From: Ascarosepion bandense
Lineage: Eukaryota > Mollusca > Cephalopoda > Sepiida > Sepiidae
NCBI GenBank assembly: GCA_037127315.1
Contig: JBBBDQ010001686.1
Location: 2,194,501 to 2,258,500 of the forward strand
Direction: 5' to 3'
DNA length: 64,000 bases
Shown here: positions 11,591-22,344 of the stretch, piece after piece
Layout: every line of letters starts with the position of its first letter
Numbering within the stretch: the first letter of the stretch is position 1
Translations under genes and position numbers: made by a program
Notes under the pieces: generated by a model
Told to the model about the DNA's origin: nothing
The model's database searches: none
The model's input: the letters and a program-made list of their open reading frames with translations, nothing else

Positions 11591-11707
11591 ATATATAGAT
11601 AAGCGGAAACCTTTTCTCTACCTGAACAGTTTTTAGCCCACCCGACTAGCAAATTTCACCGACCATCGCCCCTCTAGTACTTCGAATCCCGCTCTGTGTA
11701 TTAAACG

Positions 11708-11812
11708 GTTACGCCCACATCAATTCTTTTACGATCAGTGAAGTTAAGCAACGTCGAACCTGATCACTACCTAGACGGGTGAAATATTAGGAATACCGTG
11801 TGCTGTCATCAT
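11708..11812 (+). pseudogene. 5S rRNA-like sequence (diverged SINE head)
   Basis: The block CGATCAGTGAAGTTAAGCAA, then CGTCGAACCTGATCACTACC and GACGGGTGA, AGGAATACCGTGTGCTGT, follows the order of a 5S rRNA from loop B to the 3' stem. It is clearly diverged: the terminal stem does not pair and the 5' third is weak. It is probably a decayed 5S-derived SINE head like the better one at 61976. Confidence 0.55.
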
Positions 11813-11948
11813 GGATGTGCAGTCGGCCGGAGAACAAAACAATGTCTCGGAAATGTTAATCGAGGAGTTTTAATTCCCGTTGTGTTCTTTATATCAACTT
11901 AGTTTCCCATTCAGAAACCTGTGAATCCACCTCTTCTCTATGAACTAG

Positions 11949-12448
11949 TGTAATATAGCAATCTGGCCCCACCCGAGGAAGGTTGATGCAATCGATGGTG
12001 TTTCCCGTCGGTGAAGGGGTCGGCGAACGACAAGACAGGTGTTTGAGAAATACATCCTGTCGGGGCCTGGAGCGGATGTCGCAGGGTTATGAGTCGGGCT
12101 CGTTTGACCTTATTTCCGACAGCGGCGGAAATGACTACGGAGGCAAATAGAACAGGTGTCTCTTGGAATTACGTGGACGTTGCGTGGGCAAGGCAAAACC
12201 GGAAGGAAAAGTCCCGGTTCTAGAAGACTATAAAAAGACCTCGACACACGGATTCGCCAGCAGAGAACGGCCAGTGGAAGCAGAGAGACACCACAGGCAA
12301 GACTACACTCCCGTCGACCCATTCTATGTGCGCTCTCACTCTTCCATTCTCTGTTCCACACGGGTTCGTCGTCAAGAATAAAAATATAACCTTATATTTT
12401 TATATATGCGTGTTCTCGTTGTTTGTCGTCGTACGGCGATATATAACA
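11949..12448 (+). mobile_element. Solo LTR, family 1, copy 1 (500 bp)
   Basis: The copy starts TGTAATATAGC, ends GATATATAACA and is flanked by the 4-bp duplication CTAG (11945-11948 and 12449-12452). It has the layout of an LTR: a TATA box TATAAAAAG at 12229-12237, an AATAAA signal at 12377-12382 and a T-rich/GT-rich 3' part. A second copy lies in reverse at 48351-48799, sharing CTGGCCC-ACCCGAGGAA, CATTTCCG..CGGAAATAACT-type blocks and ATAAAAATATAAC. No internal gag-pol region is next to it, so it arose by recombination between two LTRs. A 4-bp target duplication with TG/CA ends suits Ty3/Gypsy-type elements. Confidence 0.8.
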
Positions 12449-12499
12449 CTAGTAAGATATGTCAGTTAGCCAGTCGGTGAAGTGTGATAGGTGATACAT

Positions 12500-12640
12500 G
12501 GTTGTGCACCTGAAGGTGGTGTAATAGTTAACAAGCTGGTCTCGTTAGAATCATTACAATTGGGTAGTGAGTTCGATCATCACTGGGTGTCTCATACTTT
12601 CGGCCTTTTGCCACATATAAGCTATGCATAGAAAATTACG
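12500..12640 (+). mobile_element. SINE-2 tRNA-like head
   Basis: A-box-like TGGTGTAATAGTTA at about 12518 and B-box-like GAGTTCGATCATC at about 12570 are spaced as in a tRNA. The following CTCATACTTTCGGCCTTTTG and ATATAAGCTATGCATAGAAA are shared with 15356-15490 and, reversed, with 51602-52000. It abuts a SINE-1 body in opposite orientation. Confidence 0.7.
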
Positions 12641-12808
12641 ATACGTGATAACTGTTAGGCGATAATGTCACGAAAATTTTTATCGCAGTAGTTCGCCATT
12701 ACTTTCTGTTAGACTGGTTGAAAACCAAGGCTATAGAACCCAGTCTTATTATTTAACCCATGGCGGAAGAGAAGAGACTAATTAATACTTCTCCTAAGGT
12801 ATTTTCAT
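12640..12808 (-). mobile_element. SINE-1 fragment
   Basis: Minus-strand SINE-1 body: GATAATGTC near the 3' side, ATCGCAGTAGTTCGCCATTA, GTTAGACTGGTTGAAAACCA, CTATAGAACCCAGTCTTATT and AATTAATACTTCTCCTAAGG (plus-strand view). Both ends are degraded. Confidence 0.65.
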
Positions 12809-13340
12809 GACGCGTTCCAGAAGATGAGCAAAATACTAACACACAGGAAGATATCAATAGAAACGAAGAAAAGAGTGCTAGACTGCTACGTGATGTCAGT
12901 TCTTCAGTACGGCTGTGAATGCTGGACAATATCATCGAAAATGAGGAAAAAACTGGAAGCGGCCGAAATGTGGTTCTACAGAAGGATGCTACGGATATCG
13001 TGGACTGAGCATACAAGCAACGACGAAGTGTTAGAAAGAATGGCAACAAAAAGGAAATTGATGCTGAGCATCAGGAAGAGACAACTGAAGTTCCTGGGAC
13101 ATGCAATGAGGAAGGAGAGCCTGGAGAACCTGATACTGACTGGTCAGATAGAAGGAAGGAGAGACAGAGGAAGGCAGCGGATAACATATCTGCAGAGTCT
13201 GATCAGGTGGATGACGGAACGGGGGTTGCCAGGAGCAACAGGAGCAAACATACTAAGAGCCACAAGGGATAGGGAGACGTGGAGATCCATGATCGCCTAC
13301 GTCCTGAAGGGACAGGGCACATAGAAGAAGAAGAAGAAGG
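12809..13340 (+). pseudogene. LINE-A (RTE-like) ORF2 C-terminus, open for 166 codons
   Basis: The frame is open from about 12806 (HDAFQKMSKILTHRKISIET) to the stop at 13322. Landmarks are KKRVLDCYVMSVLQYGCECW, MRKKLEAAEMWFYRRM, RISWTEHTSNDEVLER, RKRQLKFLGHAMRKE, TGQIEGRRDRGRQR and YVLKGQGT. This is the thumb/C-terminal region downstream of the RT palm, so the catalytic residues are absent. The stop runs into an (AAG)n tail (AGAAGAAGAAGAAG). It is the best-preserved C-terminus of the family here, which suggests a relatively young insertion. Confidence 0.85.
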
Positions 13341-13589
13341 TATTTTCACGCACGTTAATGTAACGACTTTAACTAGAATTCGAAATCTACTCACCAATTT
13401 CTTGTTCCAATATGCAGTGCACCACAACGCAACATTTGTATCCCTAAACCATTATTATCTAAAAAAAAAAAGAAAAAAAAAGAAAACGAAACAAAACAAT
13501 TTAGTTACAATTTATTTTTTAAATCGTCACTTTCAGTAATCTGCAATGGGTTGATAGGCTGCAAAAATGAATCAATATATAAAAAGATA

Positions 13590-13598
13590 GATATAAAG

Positions 13599-13635
<37 letters not shown>

Positions 13636-13660
13636 TGAACAGACTGAGATAGAATGATAC

Positions 13661-13697
<37 letters not shown>

Positions 13698-13735
13698 TGA
13701 ACAGACTGAAATAGATAATTGGAGTAGATAGACTA
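13590..13735. repeat. (GATA)n microsatellite with ATGAACAGACTGA spacers
   Basis: TAGA runs at 13600-13635 and 13660-13697 are separated by the spacer ATGAACAGACTGAGATAGA. This is the complement of the CAGTCTGTTCAT spacer in the array at 28957-29420. Confidence 0.9.
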
Positions 13736-13925
13736 AACTATCGCCCGGTTCACACTCCACCCACGTCTATTGAACAGGTGAAGAGGCTCATCCCTTGTTC
13801 CCAAGTTTAGGATGTGGTTTCCGGCTTTCTCTTTTCCAATCTTTTCATTCTTACGTAGCCCCCTGCGCATCAGTGGCGTTATCACCTTGCTCAGCGTGAT
13901 AAGATTAAAAAAAAGAAAAAAAGGA
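13727..13925 (+). mobile_element. SINE-3, single head plus LINE-B-type tail
   Basis: The head starts GGAGTAGATAGACTAAACTA, then CGCCCGGTTCACACTCCACC, CTATTGAACAGGTGAAGAGG, TCATCCCTTGTTCC and GATGTGGTTTCCGGC. The tail is TACGTAGCCCCCTGCGCATC, AGTGGCGTTATCACCTTGCT and GCGTGATAAGATT plus an A-rich end. CGGTTCACACTCC loosely resembles a B box; no clear A box is seen. Confidence 0.8.
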
Positions 13926-13935
13926 AAAAACAAGA

Positions 13936-14755
<820 letters not shown>

Positions 14756-15038
14756 CGGAACGACAACTCGAGGAGTCGAGTTCGAATTCTAGTTGAATTC
14801 GTTGCATTCACTTACGGATAAATACCCTTCGGAAAGGTATTAATTCATCTCTTCCTTCCAGTTAAGGGTTAAATAATAGGACAGATTAAGTTCTGTAGCC
14901 GTGGATGGCAACCAGTCTACCGCAAAAAATAATGGCAACCGACTGCGGGATAATCTTCTGCCCAGTCAGTTATGTCTAATTCCAGACATGATCGCCCAAG
15001 CGTGTTTCATGTATGGAACTTAACTGACTGACTGAATT
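14756..15038 (+). mobile_element. SINE-1 copy
   Basis: A near-complete copy. The B-box region is GAGTTCGAATTCTAGTTG, followed by TTGCATTCACTTACGG, ATTAATTCATCTCTTCCTTC, TAAATAATAGGACAGATTAA, GTCTACCGCAAAAAATAATG, CTGCCCAGTCAGTTATGTC, AGACATGATCGCCCAAGCG and a TTAACTGACTGACTGA tail. The A-box half is truncated. Confidence 0.8.
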
Positions 15039-15049
15039 ATATAACAAGG

Positions 15050-15355
15050 CTCTGTGACTTTGGGTGAGGGTGAATGTATGTTACCTGGTTTAGAGTGATT
15101 CATTAAATATTTAACCCCATCTCTTTTTGTGTGAACCTGTGCAAATTCTCTACTTGATAATGAATCTCACAGCGAGTGAGTGTTCAAAGTCGGTGGTTTC
15201 TATGTTTAATATCTTTCGATAAATACGACAATAAAAAAAATTACAAGAACTCTTAAAGAAAATGCTGTTCGAAAACACTAATCTCTATATAAATTTCATT
15301 ACCGGAAACATCTCGTTATAAAAGAGGTCCTGGATATTAACGAGAATGTTAGCCA
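15050..15355. other. No gene seen
   Basis: No reading frame, repeat or RNA motif that I recognise. Confidence 0.4.
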
Positions 15356-15490
15356 TCAGGTCTGGTCTAATGGTTAGCCAGCTTGGCTCGATAAGACAAT
15401 TACCTCGGAGTTATGAGTTCGATCCTCATCAGAGGGTACTCTATACTTTAGTCCTTGTACCATATTTAAGCTACACTTCGAAAATCACTT
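15356..15490 (+). mobile_element. SINE-2 tRNA-like head
   Basis: TGGTCTAATGGTTAG at about 15362 is a perfect A box (TRGYNNARNGG). GAGTTCGATCCTC at about 15417 is a strong B box. The next bases (ACTCTATACTTTAGTCCTTG, ATTTAAGCTACACTTCG) match the other SINE-2 copies. It is the best SINE-2 promoter in the window. Confidence 0.8.
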
Positions 15491-15843
15491 CCCACTGTCA
15501 AGCTCAGCTTATTTAACACTGGGAATGGTGTAGTATTTTTTTTTTTTATAGAAAGACTCTCGAATTCCATCCCCGTTCATCACGCAAAAGATCAGAACGT
15601 TTCTATTTGTATTCAAAACAACACAAAAATAAAATAAATCTTAAAATTCACAGCATGAACAGAAACTGGCCACATAAAAAAATAAACTAAAAATGGCTAA
15701 AGAAATATCCGAAAGTGCTTGAAACAATGGAACATAAAAATATTTTTGTCTTGCTTTATCACCAGACGGAAAACTGTATAATAGCCTGAAAACGCTGGAA
15801 AAACTAAATAATTTTTTAAATTTTTTCCTTCACTGTCATATTT

Positions 15844-15892
<49 letters not shown>
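15491..15892. other. No gene seen; ends in (TA)n 15849-15894
   Basis: Unremarkable AT-rich DNA. The closing TA tract is the target into which the Tc1 element inserted. Confidence 0.6.
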
Positions 15893-15894
<2 letters not shown>

Positions 15895-15897
<3 letters not shown>

Positions 15898-17451
15898 CCG
15901 ATCAAAAATTTAAACCACTTAAAAATCTTTAAAAAGATTTTTTTTTATTACAGATAGATTTTAAACTCCTTCCACTTAAGGTTACCAATACTACAATCTA
16001 AAAGGTTATGGAAACAAAAAGCTATATTCCAAACATTTTATTTAGAAATTTACATTTTTATAAAATGAGGCGATGTACACATGATCAAAATTATAAGACC
16101 AGAGACAAAAATTCTACGAAATTGTACAAAAAGTGTATGAAAATATTTAACAACCAAATTTAATAATGAAGTCTACCTCCACTGCTTTTGATGACTTCAA
16201 AATTATGTCTTGCATGCTAGAAATAAGCGTTTCCATTAAGGTGCGGGGGATGTTGCTCCAGCTTCTGAAGATGGCTTCACAAAGTTCATTTTTTGTTGAA
16301 TATTGTTTGCCATTTCGATAAACATCTCTTGTCATCCACCCACAAACATATTCAGTTGGGTTCAAGTCCGGTGAGCATGCAGGATGTCCCAAGAGATGGA
16401 CTCCATTTTCTTGTAGAAAGGTCAAGGTCCGTCTTGCAGCATGGATTGCAGCATTATCCTGTTAGAATAACCATCCATCCCCACACAAACGATGGCCCTC
16501 CGTCATCAAAGATGCTTTTTGTAGCATGTTAACACAACCAGCCGCTCTCTGACGACCCTGCATCACCTGGAGCTCCATCGACCCTCTGTAAGAAAAGGCA
16601 CCCCATACCATTAGGGACCCTCCACCACTATGACGTGCAGAGAAAATTTCAGGAGGCATGTTTTTGTTATACCAATATCGTTGGAAGCCATCAGAACCAT
16701 CTCGATTGAATTTTTTCTCATCAGAAAACAGGACTTTCTTCCACTTCTCAACGTCCCATGTTTTGTATTCACGACCAAACTTTAAGCGGTCCAACTTGTG
16801 ACGTGAAAGCAGCCGAGGAATTTGTTTACGCTTTTCATTTACCATGCCTTTTTGTCTTAAGTGTCGTCTGATGGTTACGGGACTGCAATCAGCATCTGTG
16901 ACTGCCTTAATTTGACTAGAAGAAAGTCCCCCGTCTTTCATAACAACCCGTCTTATTCTCCTACTCAATGCAGGAGAAATTTTTGGGGGCCTACCAGAGG
17001 ATTTTTCTTTTCCATAATTCTCACTGTTCTTTAGGAAGTTTCAAATCACAGTTTTACTGCGATTTACCTTAGCTGCGATCGCCCACTGAGAGAAATCCTG
17101 CTTATGGAATTCTAGAATTCGAGAACGCCCAACTTTGGTAAGTTTGCTTCCTTTAGGCATGGCAACACCTTTACGCAGTGATTGCTAATCTCTAACTGAA
17201 CTAAAAAAATTGGAATTACCATAGATCTAACAATTTACACCCCTGGTCTTATAATTTTGATCATGTGTACATCGCCTCATTTTATAAAAATGTAAATTTC
17301 TAAATAAAATGTTTGGAGTGTAGCTTTTTGTTTTCATAACCTTTTAGATTGTAGTATTAGTAACCTTAAGTGGGAGGAGTTTAAAATCTATCCATAAAAA
17401 AAAATTCTTTTTAAAGATTTTTAAGCGGTCTTAAATTTTTGATCAGGAGTG
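15895..17451 (-). mobile_element. Tc1-like transposon, full length, inactive
   Basis: The 1,557-bp element has terminal inverted repeats of about 208 bp each (15895-16102 and 17244-17451), highly similar but not identical. The outer ends are CACCCGATCAAAAATTTAAA and its counterpart ending TTTTTGATCAGGAGTG. Flanking TA dinucleotides (15893-15894, 17452-17453) are the target duplication, inside a TA microsatellite. The transposase is encoded on the minus strand. Long TIRs with inner repeats (TGATCAAAATTATAAGACCA at both inner ends) resemble the IR/DR arrangement of Tc1 elements, in which the transposase binds outer and inner sites. Confidence 0.93.
16147..17160 (-). pseudogene. Tc1 transposase pseudogene (DD34E)
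   Basis: A single minus-strand frame from ATG at 17160 to the stop at 16147 would give 337 residues, the normal size for Tc1 transposases (about 340). The N-terminus (MPKGSKLTKVGRSRILEFHK) has the paired-like helix-turn-helix, with GRPPK near residue 57 linking two DNA-binding subdomains. The catalytic triad is D147 ([11 protein letters not shown]), D235 (QDNAAIHA) and E270 (SPDLNPTEY), with exactly 34 residues between the last two. Two in-frame stops kill it: TGA at codon 40 (17043-17041) and TAA at codon 233 (16464-16462). Each is explained by one C-to-T change (CGA and CAA respectively). There is no frameshift, so the copy died recently. Confidence 0.93.
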
Positions 17452-17454
17452 TAT

Positions 17455-17757
17455 ATATCTATATATATATTGTCATCCGCAGACAGATCTGTTTCGCCGT
17501 ATAATTTAAAACATGTTCAAATTACAATTTACTACAAAGTGTAGATTTTGTTACAACATTGAAAGGACAATATCTCATCAGGGAGTAAATGCTATTTTTG
17601 AAAAGAGGTGGAAAATTCGCTTCCTTATATTGGCAAATTTGAACATGTTCTAAAGTATAATTTATAACAAATATTCATTGCTCTATCTCTATGTTTAACA
17701 CTGTTTTAAATTAATGTTTTGAACGTTGTTAATATTTTATTCGTTTCTTATTCATTT

Positions 17758-17839
<82 letters not shown>

Positions 17840-18037
17840 TATTTAATTTTCTTCGCCGTTTTACAGTTTGCCGTTTGGTGGGAATAAAGTAGTAAAAACT
17901 TTATTATTGTTCATTGTTTCAAGCACTTTCAGATATCACTTTGGCCATTTTCATTTTTCTCTGTATTTTTTTTTAGATATTGTCAGTTTATCTTCATGCT
18001 TCAAACTTTTGAGTCAATTATATGCATGCATACATAA

Positions 18038-18084
<47 letters not shown>

Positions 18085-18727
18085 GTATATTTGGGCAGCA
18101 ATAATTTTTTTATGCAAGTTTCATTAAAAAGACAGCCAAGGTGTGATGGTTATTTTTTTTTTTTTTTTGTAATTTTTCATATGATCTTCTGATTCCTTTC
18201 TTCTGAGCAATTAGATTATATAAAAATTATCCAAATGTTTTGTTTTTCCGAGCGCTTTTGGTTATACTTTTACCCATTTTCGAGGATTAATCAAATTATA
18301 CGTCTTACAGAATCTATTATTATCACATGAAAAATTGCATATATATATATATATATATTCGTTTGTGGACAAGTCATTTCGTGACACAGGTTTCTACCTT
18401 TCGGTGTCTTCAAGTGATTTATAATAACTTATTGTACTGTTTTTTATAAAACACTCACGTAACAGGGGTCTTTTACAAACGCGCAATTTTCAAAATTAAA
18501 AGTTACTTAAAGCTCTTAGAACACTTTAATCAATGAGTGTATGAAACTAGTAGATATTTATTGGTTAGGGTCATATCTCCAGGCTATTTACAATATAACC
18601 TGGGTCGTTAAATAACTCGTTTACGAATAAAAACTATTCAAAGCTTCTACAAAATAACTGTGTTGAACAATTTTTAATACAACTGTTTACTGGTCTAATT
18701 TTATTATGACCTAAAACTAATTAATTG
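17455..18727. other. No gene seen; microsatellites
   Basis: Contains (TA)n at 17461-17470, 17761-17788 followed by (TG)n at 17789-17838, (TA)n at 18047-18080 and 18340-18358. 17467-17500 carries a reverse piece of repeat X (CAGACAGATCTGTTTCGC). Nothing coding. Confidence 0.6.
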
Positions 18728-19010
18728 AATATATCGGGTTTCAATCCTGGCTAGAAGCAATCGGATGTCTAACCGTTCTGATGAGCTGTGATACAGCGAA
18801 ACAGATCTGTCTGTGGATGACTATTTACGCTCTCACACCCTGATCGAGCACTATGGAGGAATGGTGGACTTTGAAAAAACAGTAGCTACTCTAGCATCTA
18901 CACATCGTTTATTCAGCGACTGGTGTGTGTTTACAGTGTATATGACACGCCAAAATCCGTCTTCCTATGCCACATGCCCATAGCTCAGAAGTAAAATCGC
19001 CGACTGATGT
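18728..19010 (+). repeat. Interspersed repeat X, copy 2
   Basis: Modules shared with 10030-10222: ATCGGATGTCTAACCGT, TGATGAGCTGTGATACAGCG, AAACAGATCTGT, GTGTGTTTACAGTGTATATG, and ATCGCCGACTGATGTGAATT. It joins directly to a SINE-3 head. Confidence 0.5.
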
Positions 19011-19178
19011 GAATTCGGTCGGGTTTCACACTCCACCCATGTCTATTGAACAGGTTAAGAGGCTCATCCCTTGTTCCCTGTTTAGGATGTGGTTTCCGGC
19101 TTTATCTTTTCCAATATTTTCACTATTACGTAGCCTCGTACACATCAGTGGCGTTACCGCCTTGCTCGGGGTGATACG

Positions 19179-19183
<5 letters not shown>
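19011..19183 (+). mobile_element. SINE-3, head (5'-truncated) plus tail
   Basis: Begins within the head at GGGTTTCACACTCCACCC, then TCTATTGAACAGGTTAAGAG, GATGTGGTTTCCGGCTTT and the tail TACGTAGCCTCGTACACATC, AGTGGCGTTACCGCCTTGCT, CGGGGTGATACGATTAA. The tail is replaced by (TA)n rather than poly(A). Confidence 0.75.
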
Positions 19184-19215
<32 letters not shown>

Positions 19216-19221
<6 letters not shown>

Positions 19222-19550
19222 TATTTATAAATGGAACTTTGTGTGTGTATGTGTATGTGTGTGTGTGTGTGTGTCTGTTACCTATAGACTCCGAAACGGC
19301 TGAACCGATTTTATTGAAAATTTACACAGTTGTACTATAAGCATCTGCGAGTGTTCTTAGCCAGGTTTTGTGTCGAGGTACCTCGACAAATATCGAAAAT
19401 TGATAATCGAAAAAATCGGGTTATAGAAGGAGTGGTCCGATTTTAATCAAATTTGATACACTCATAGACAAAGACATAAAAAACGATATTCAGAAGTTTC
19501 AAGGTTGCAGTTCTTACAATAGTGCAGAAAATCGATAATAAAACGAAGCT
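19216..19550 (+). mobile_element. Helitron-like 5' end fragment
   Basis: Plus-strand match to the right part of 337-1034: AACTTATTTATAAATGGAAC, a (GT)n patch, CCTATAGACTCCGAAACGGC, ATCGAAAAAATCGGGTTATA, CAAATTTGATACACTCATAG and TGCAGTTCTTACAATAGTGC. The 3' terminus is missing; it runs into LINE-B. Confidence 0.55.
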
Positions 19551-20388
19551 GTTATCAACTAACCACCATAGACAATGGCATCTACCTCCCATTAGCATGG
19601 GACAGGCTAGCCTCCCAGAGAGTAAAATAGTACGCCCCTTGGCCTTACACTTTCGGCGGACCTCAAATGGAATGACTATATCGAATCCATTGCCAAATCT
19701 GCTGCTATGAAAGTCGGCTCCCTGTGCAGGGCCCGGAAGTTTTTCCCACCTGAATCTATTCTGCACATATACAAATCTACCATCCGCCCGTGTATTGAAT
19801 ATTGCTGCCATATCTGGTCGGGTGCCCCTGCTGCTCTCCTTGGGCTTCTTGACAAAATGCAAAAGAGGATCTGTAACGTGGTTGATACTGACTTGGCAGA
19901 CCGGCTGCAGCCGCTCTCTCACCGGCGTGATGTGGCTTCCCTGTACCTCTTCTACAAGTACTTTCATGGCTACTGCTCCGATGAGCTTAGATCACTGGTG
20001 CCGCCTAAGCACAAATTTACACGGGATACTAGATTAGCAACTAGGTCCCACCCTTTTACAGTTAAACAAATAAGATGTAACCGTAAATTCTACTCCAACA
20101 GCTTCTTTTCTCGCGCTTCCCGCCTGTTGAACTCCCTTCCACAACTCTGCTTTCCCGACAGTTACAATCTCCAGGTGTTTAAATGTAGGGTCAATAGACA
20201 CCTCCTATCACACTAACTCCCAATTATTCTCAGAACACGCTCATCTAACCAACCCTCATTCTCGGTATCCTTACCCGCCTATCACCCACCCTCTGACATT
20301 TCCTATATTTAATCATCCTTTCTCCACTCTACGTAGCCCCCTGCGCAGTAGTGGCAGTGACATGCATTGCTCGGGGTGAAACGCTTAT

Positions 20389-20394
<6 letters not shown>
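19535..20394 (+). pseudogene. LINE-B (Jockey/CR1-like) ORF2 C-terminal part with complete 3' end
   Basis: The best LINE-B copy here. After a frameshifted start (KLLSTNHHRQW; DLKWNDYIESIA-like near 19665), an open frame runs 19707-20216. It reads KVGSLCRARKFFPPESI, STIRPCIEYCCHIWSGAP, DKMQKRICNVVDTDLADRL, SHRRDVASLYLFYKYFHGYC, SDELRSLVPPKHKFTRDTRL, SHPFTVKQIRCNRKFYSN and YNLQVFKCRVNRHLLSH-stop. This is the region downstream of the RT palm in Jockey/CR1-type ORF2 proteins. The 3' UTR ends in the tail (CTACGTAGCCCCCTGCGCAG, GTGGCAGTGACATGCATTGC, TCGGGGTGAAACGC) and poly(A) at 20385-20396. The catalytic core is absent. Confidence 0.85.
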
Positions 20395-20396
<2 letters not shown>

Positions 20397-20419
<23 letters not shown>

Positions 20420-20791
20420 GCAAGATGTTTGTGTGTGAGTCTGTTTATCTGCCTGTATGTCTGTAATTTTTCAGCCCTTTTATTTTAGTTTTTGCTTCGA
20501 GTTTGGCTCTAAGTAGGTATAATTGTAGTTCTTAGTCTCAGCCATGATACCATTTACTCAGAGGACTTATTTAGACTTCAAAATTCAGTTTACGACGAAA
20601 AAAACTTATTTGATATCGATACCAGGAAATCAAAATCCATTCATTTTTTTCAGTCTACAGTTTTGCTTTAACTGGAAACAAGTATTCCTTTTTAGTCTTT
20701 CGTGCCAACGTCCAAAGGGTCTGAGCTCCTGGACCATGGATTACTTTTAAAGCTTTCATTACACCCGAGCAACGCTGGGATATACTGCTAG
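20397..20791 (+). mobile_element. Helitron-like non-autonomous element, copy 2
   Basis: Begins at the (TA)n followed by AAAAGCAAGATGTTTGTGTG and ends GCTGGGATATACTGCTAG at 20791 with T next. The middle (CTCAGAGGACTTATTTAGAC, TTTACGACGAAAAAAAC, TCGATACCAGGAAATC) is shared with 337-735 and 45150-45481. It lies between LINE-B poly(A) and an L1-like fragment. Confidence 0.6.
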
Positions 20792-20794
20792 TCA

Positions 20795-21865
20795 ATCAGG
20801 TTGACCTGAATAATCTTGCCTTTTACAGAACAAATATGTTTGAAGTCAATCAGACGCGAGGAGACATCCTGCAAACGGCCAGGTATGATCTTGGCTAAAA
20901 TCTTTCACCCTTTTAAACATCGTTACAGTCCAAAAGTTACCTATCCCACTGTTAGTGCCCTTGCATAGTAACTTGATCACACCCCTATTGAATCGCTGAG
21001 GTATAGACTCCTGCTTTATGTAGTCGTTAAAAATCAATTCTAGCGAAGGAACAAGGACAGGCGACTACCTCGAGTACTGTTTGTAGGGTAGACCATCTAA
21101 ACCTGGAGATTTATTCCGGCCAACCAACTTCAACGCCTCCCATACTTCCGACACTCTAATGATACCCTCGCACCTAGCCTCTAACTGAGTCGTGCTCAGA
21201 CCGGGCTCTCTCCGGAGAACAGATTCTGAAAGTTGTCACGAAAAGTTGCACATATGTCCCCGTTCGTAGTCACGGTTCGATTATCCGGCAATATGATGTA
21301 CGCAACATTTCTTTGAAAGGTCTTCCTAAATTCTTCTGCACACTGTTTAGCGACCATATTTGTCCCCTCGGATGACATTCTTTTTAACCTTTTTCACTAC
21401 CAGTGCTTGATCCTTCTTTATAAGAAAGAGGCCAACTCTACCCTAGCTAAGGCTATGCCCCTACTATCGGGAAATTTAATGTCCCTAGCAACGTTTTTTA
21501 CACTTGCCGTTTGCGCTGCTAATCTAGCTAGATTAAGTTGACGATTGGAAGCAGTAGCAAACGACTCAATTTTTTATTTTAATTTATTCCCAACCACAGC
21601 CCTCCTCAACTTCCGCTTTAGCATTAGTAGCAGTTGGTCCTGGAAATCTCGCTCACCAAATAATGAAGCATTTAATTTTCAGTAGCCACTCATCCTAACT
21701 TTAGGCTTATCTAAATTTACACAAACCCGGATCCAAGTAAACCATATAACAAATACTTGGGCACTGTAAAATCCTTACATCAACCCTCTTCAATAGAACC
21801 CTGTCGCGGTAGCTATCACGCACAGTGAAAGCTGTTCGTTCAAGTGCCCACTATCTTCTGGGGGT
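20795..21865 (-). pseudogene. L1-like non-LTR reverse transcriptase, N-terminal part
   Basis: Minus-strand frames are broken by stops but keep a recognisable order. They run MSSEGTNMVAKQCAEEFRK (21378), CATFRDNFQNLFSGE, LSTTQLEARCEGIIRVSEVW (21195 region), LVGRNKSPGLDGLPY (RT motif 0/1 region), LIFNDYIKQESIPQRFNRGV and IKLL, GIGNFWTVTMFK (the N-(Y/F)-RP-(I/L)-T motif, diverged), and SVKGKIIQ at the far end. The YxDD part is absent. Farther 3' on the plus strand (21400-21865) lies the linker between endonuclease and RT, heavily stop-ridden. The style fits L1 or a related clade and differs from LINE-A and LINE-B, so it is a third LINE family. Confidence 0.7.
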
Positions 21866-21867
21866 GC

Positions 21868-22130
21868 TCATTACGATCAGTCAGTCAGTTAAGTGCCATA
21901 CGTGAGACACGCTTGGGCGATCATGTCTCGAAAGAGACATGACTGACTGGGCAGAAGATTATCCCACAGTAGGTTGTCATTGCTTTGTGCGGTAGACTGG
22001 TTGCCGACCAAGTCTATAGAACCCAATCTGTCCTGGTATTTAACCCATAACTGGAAGGAAGAGACGGATTAATACTTTTCTCAAGGGCATTTGCGCGTAA
22101 GTACAATGGATTCAACTGGATCCGCAAAGA
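21868..22130 (-). mobile_element. SINE-1 copy
   Basis: Minus orientation. Plus-strand view: tail CAGTCAGTCAGTTAAGTGCC, CACGCTTGGGCGATCATG, hairpin TCTCGAAAGAGA, CTGACTGGGCAGAAGATTAT, GTAGACTGGTTGCCGACC, CTGTCCTGGTATTTAACCCA and GAGACGGATTAATACTTTTC. It sits at the edge of the L1-like fragment, consistent with insertion into it. Confidence 0.8.
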
Positions 22131-22344
22131 AAACAGCACGCGCCGTCTTTAAAGACTTACTCCTCAACCAGGAAACTCCCCTCGAGAGTTCATCAAAACA
22201 AGCGGTAGGATAAACACCCAAGACAGAATGGTTTCACAATCGCGAGTTGAAAACTGGGTCCCATAAACATTCACCTCGTGACGCTGAATATCGTGGACTC
22301 CGACATCAGGCCCCGGAAATTCATCTAGTCAACCAGAGATCCAT

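Noticed and set aside
12110..12381. Two frames of 72-83 codons on opposite strands
   Set aside because: They lie inside the solo LTR promoter region and have no retroviral or host protein similarity that I can recognise.
15356..15490. Functional tRNA gene
   Set aside because: A and B boxes are good, but I cannot fold a credible acceptor stem and the sequence continues as a dispersed SINE.
19707..20216. Intact 169-codon protein gene
   Set aside because: It is the C-terminal part of a truncated LINE-B ORF2; the upstream part is frameshifted and there is no promoter.
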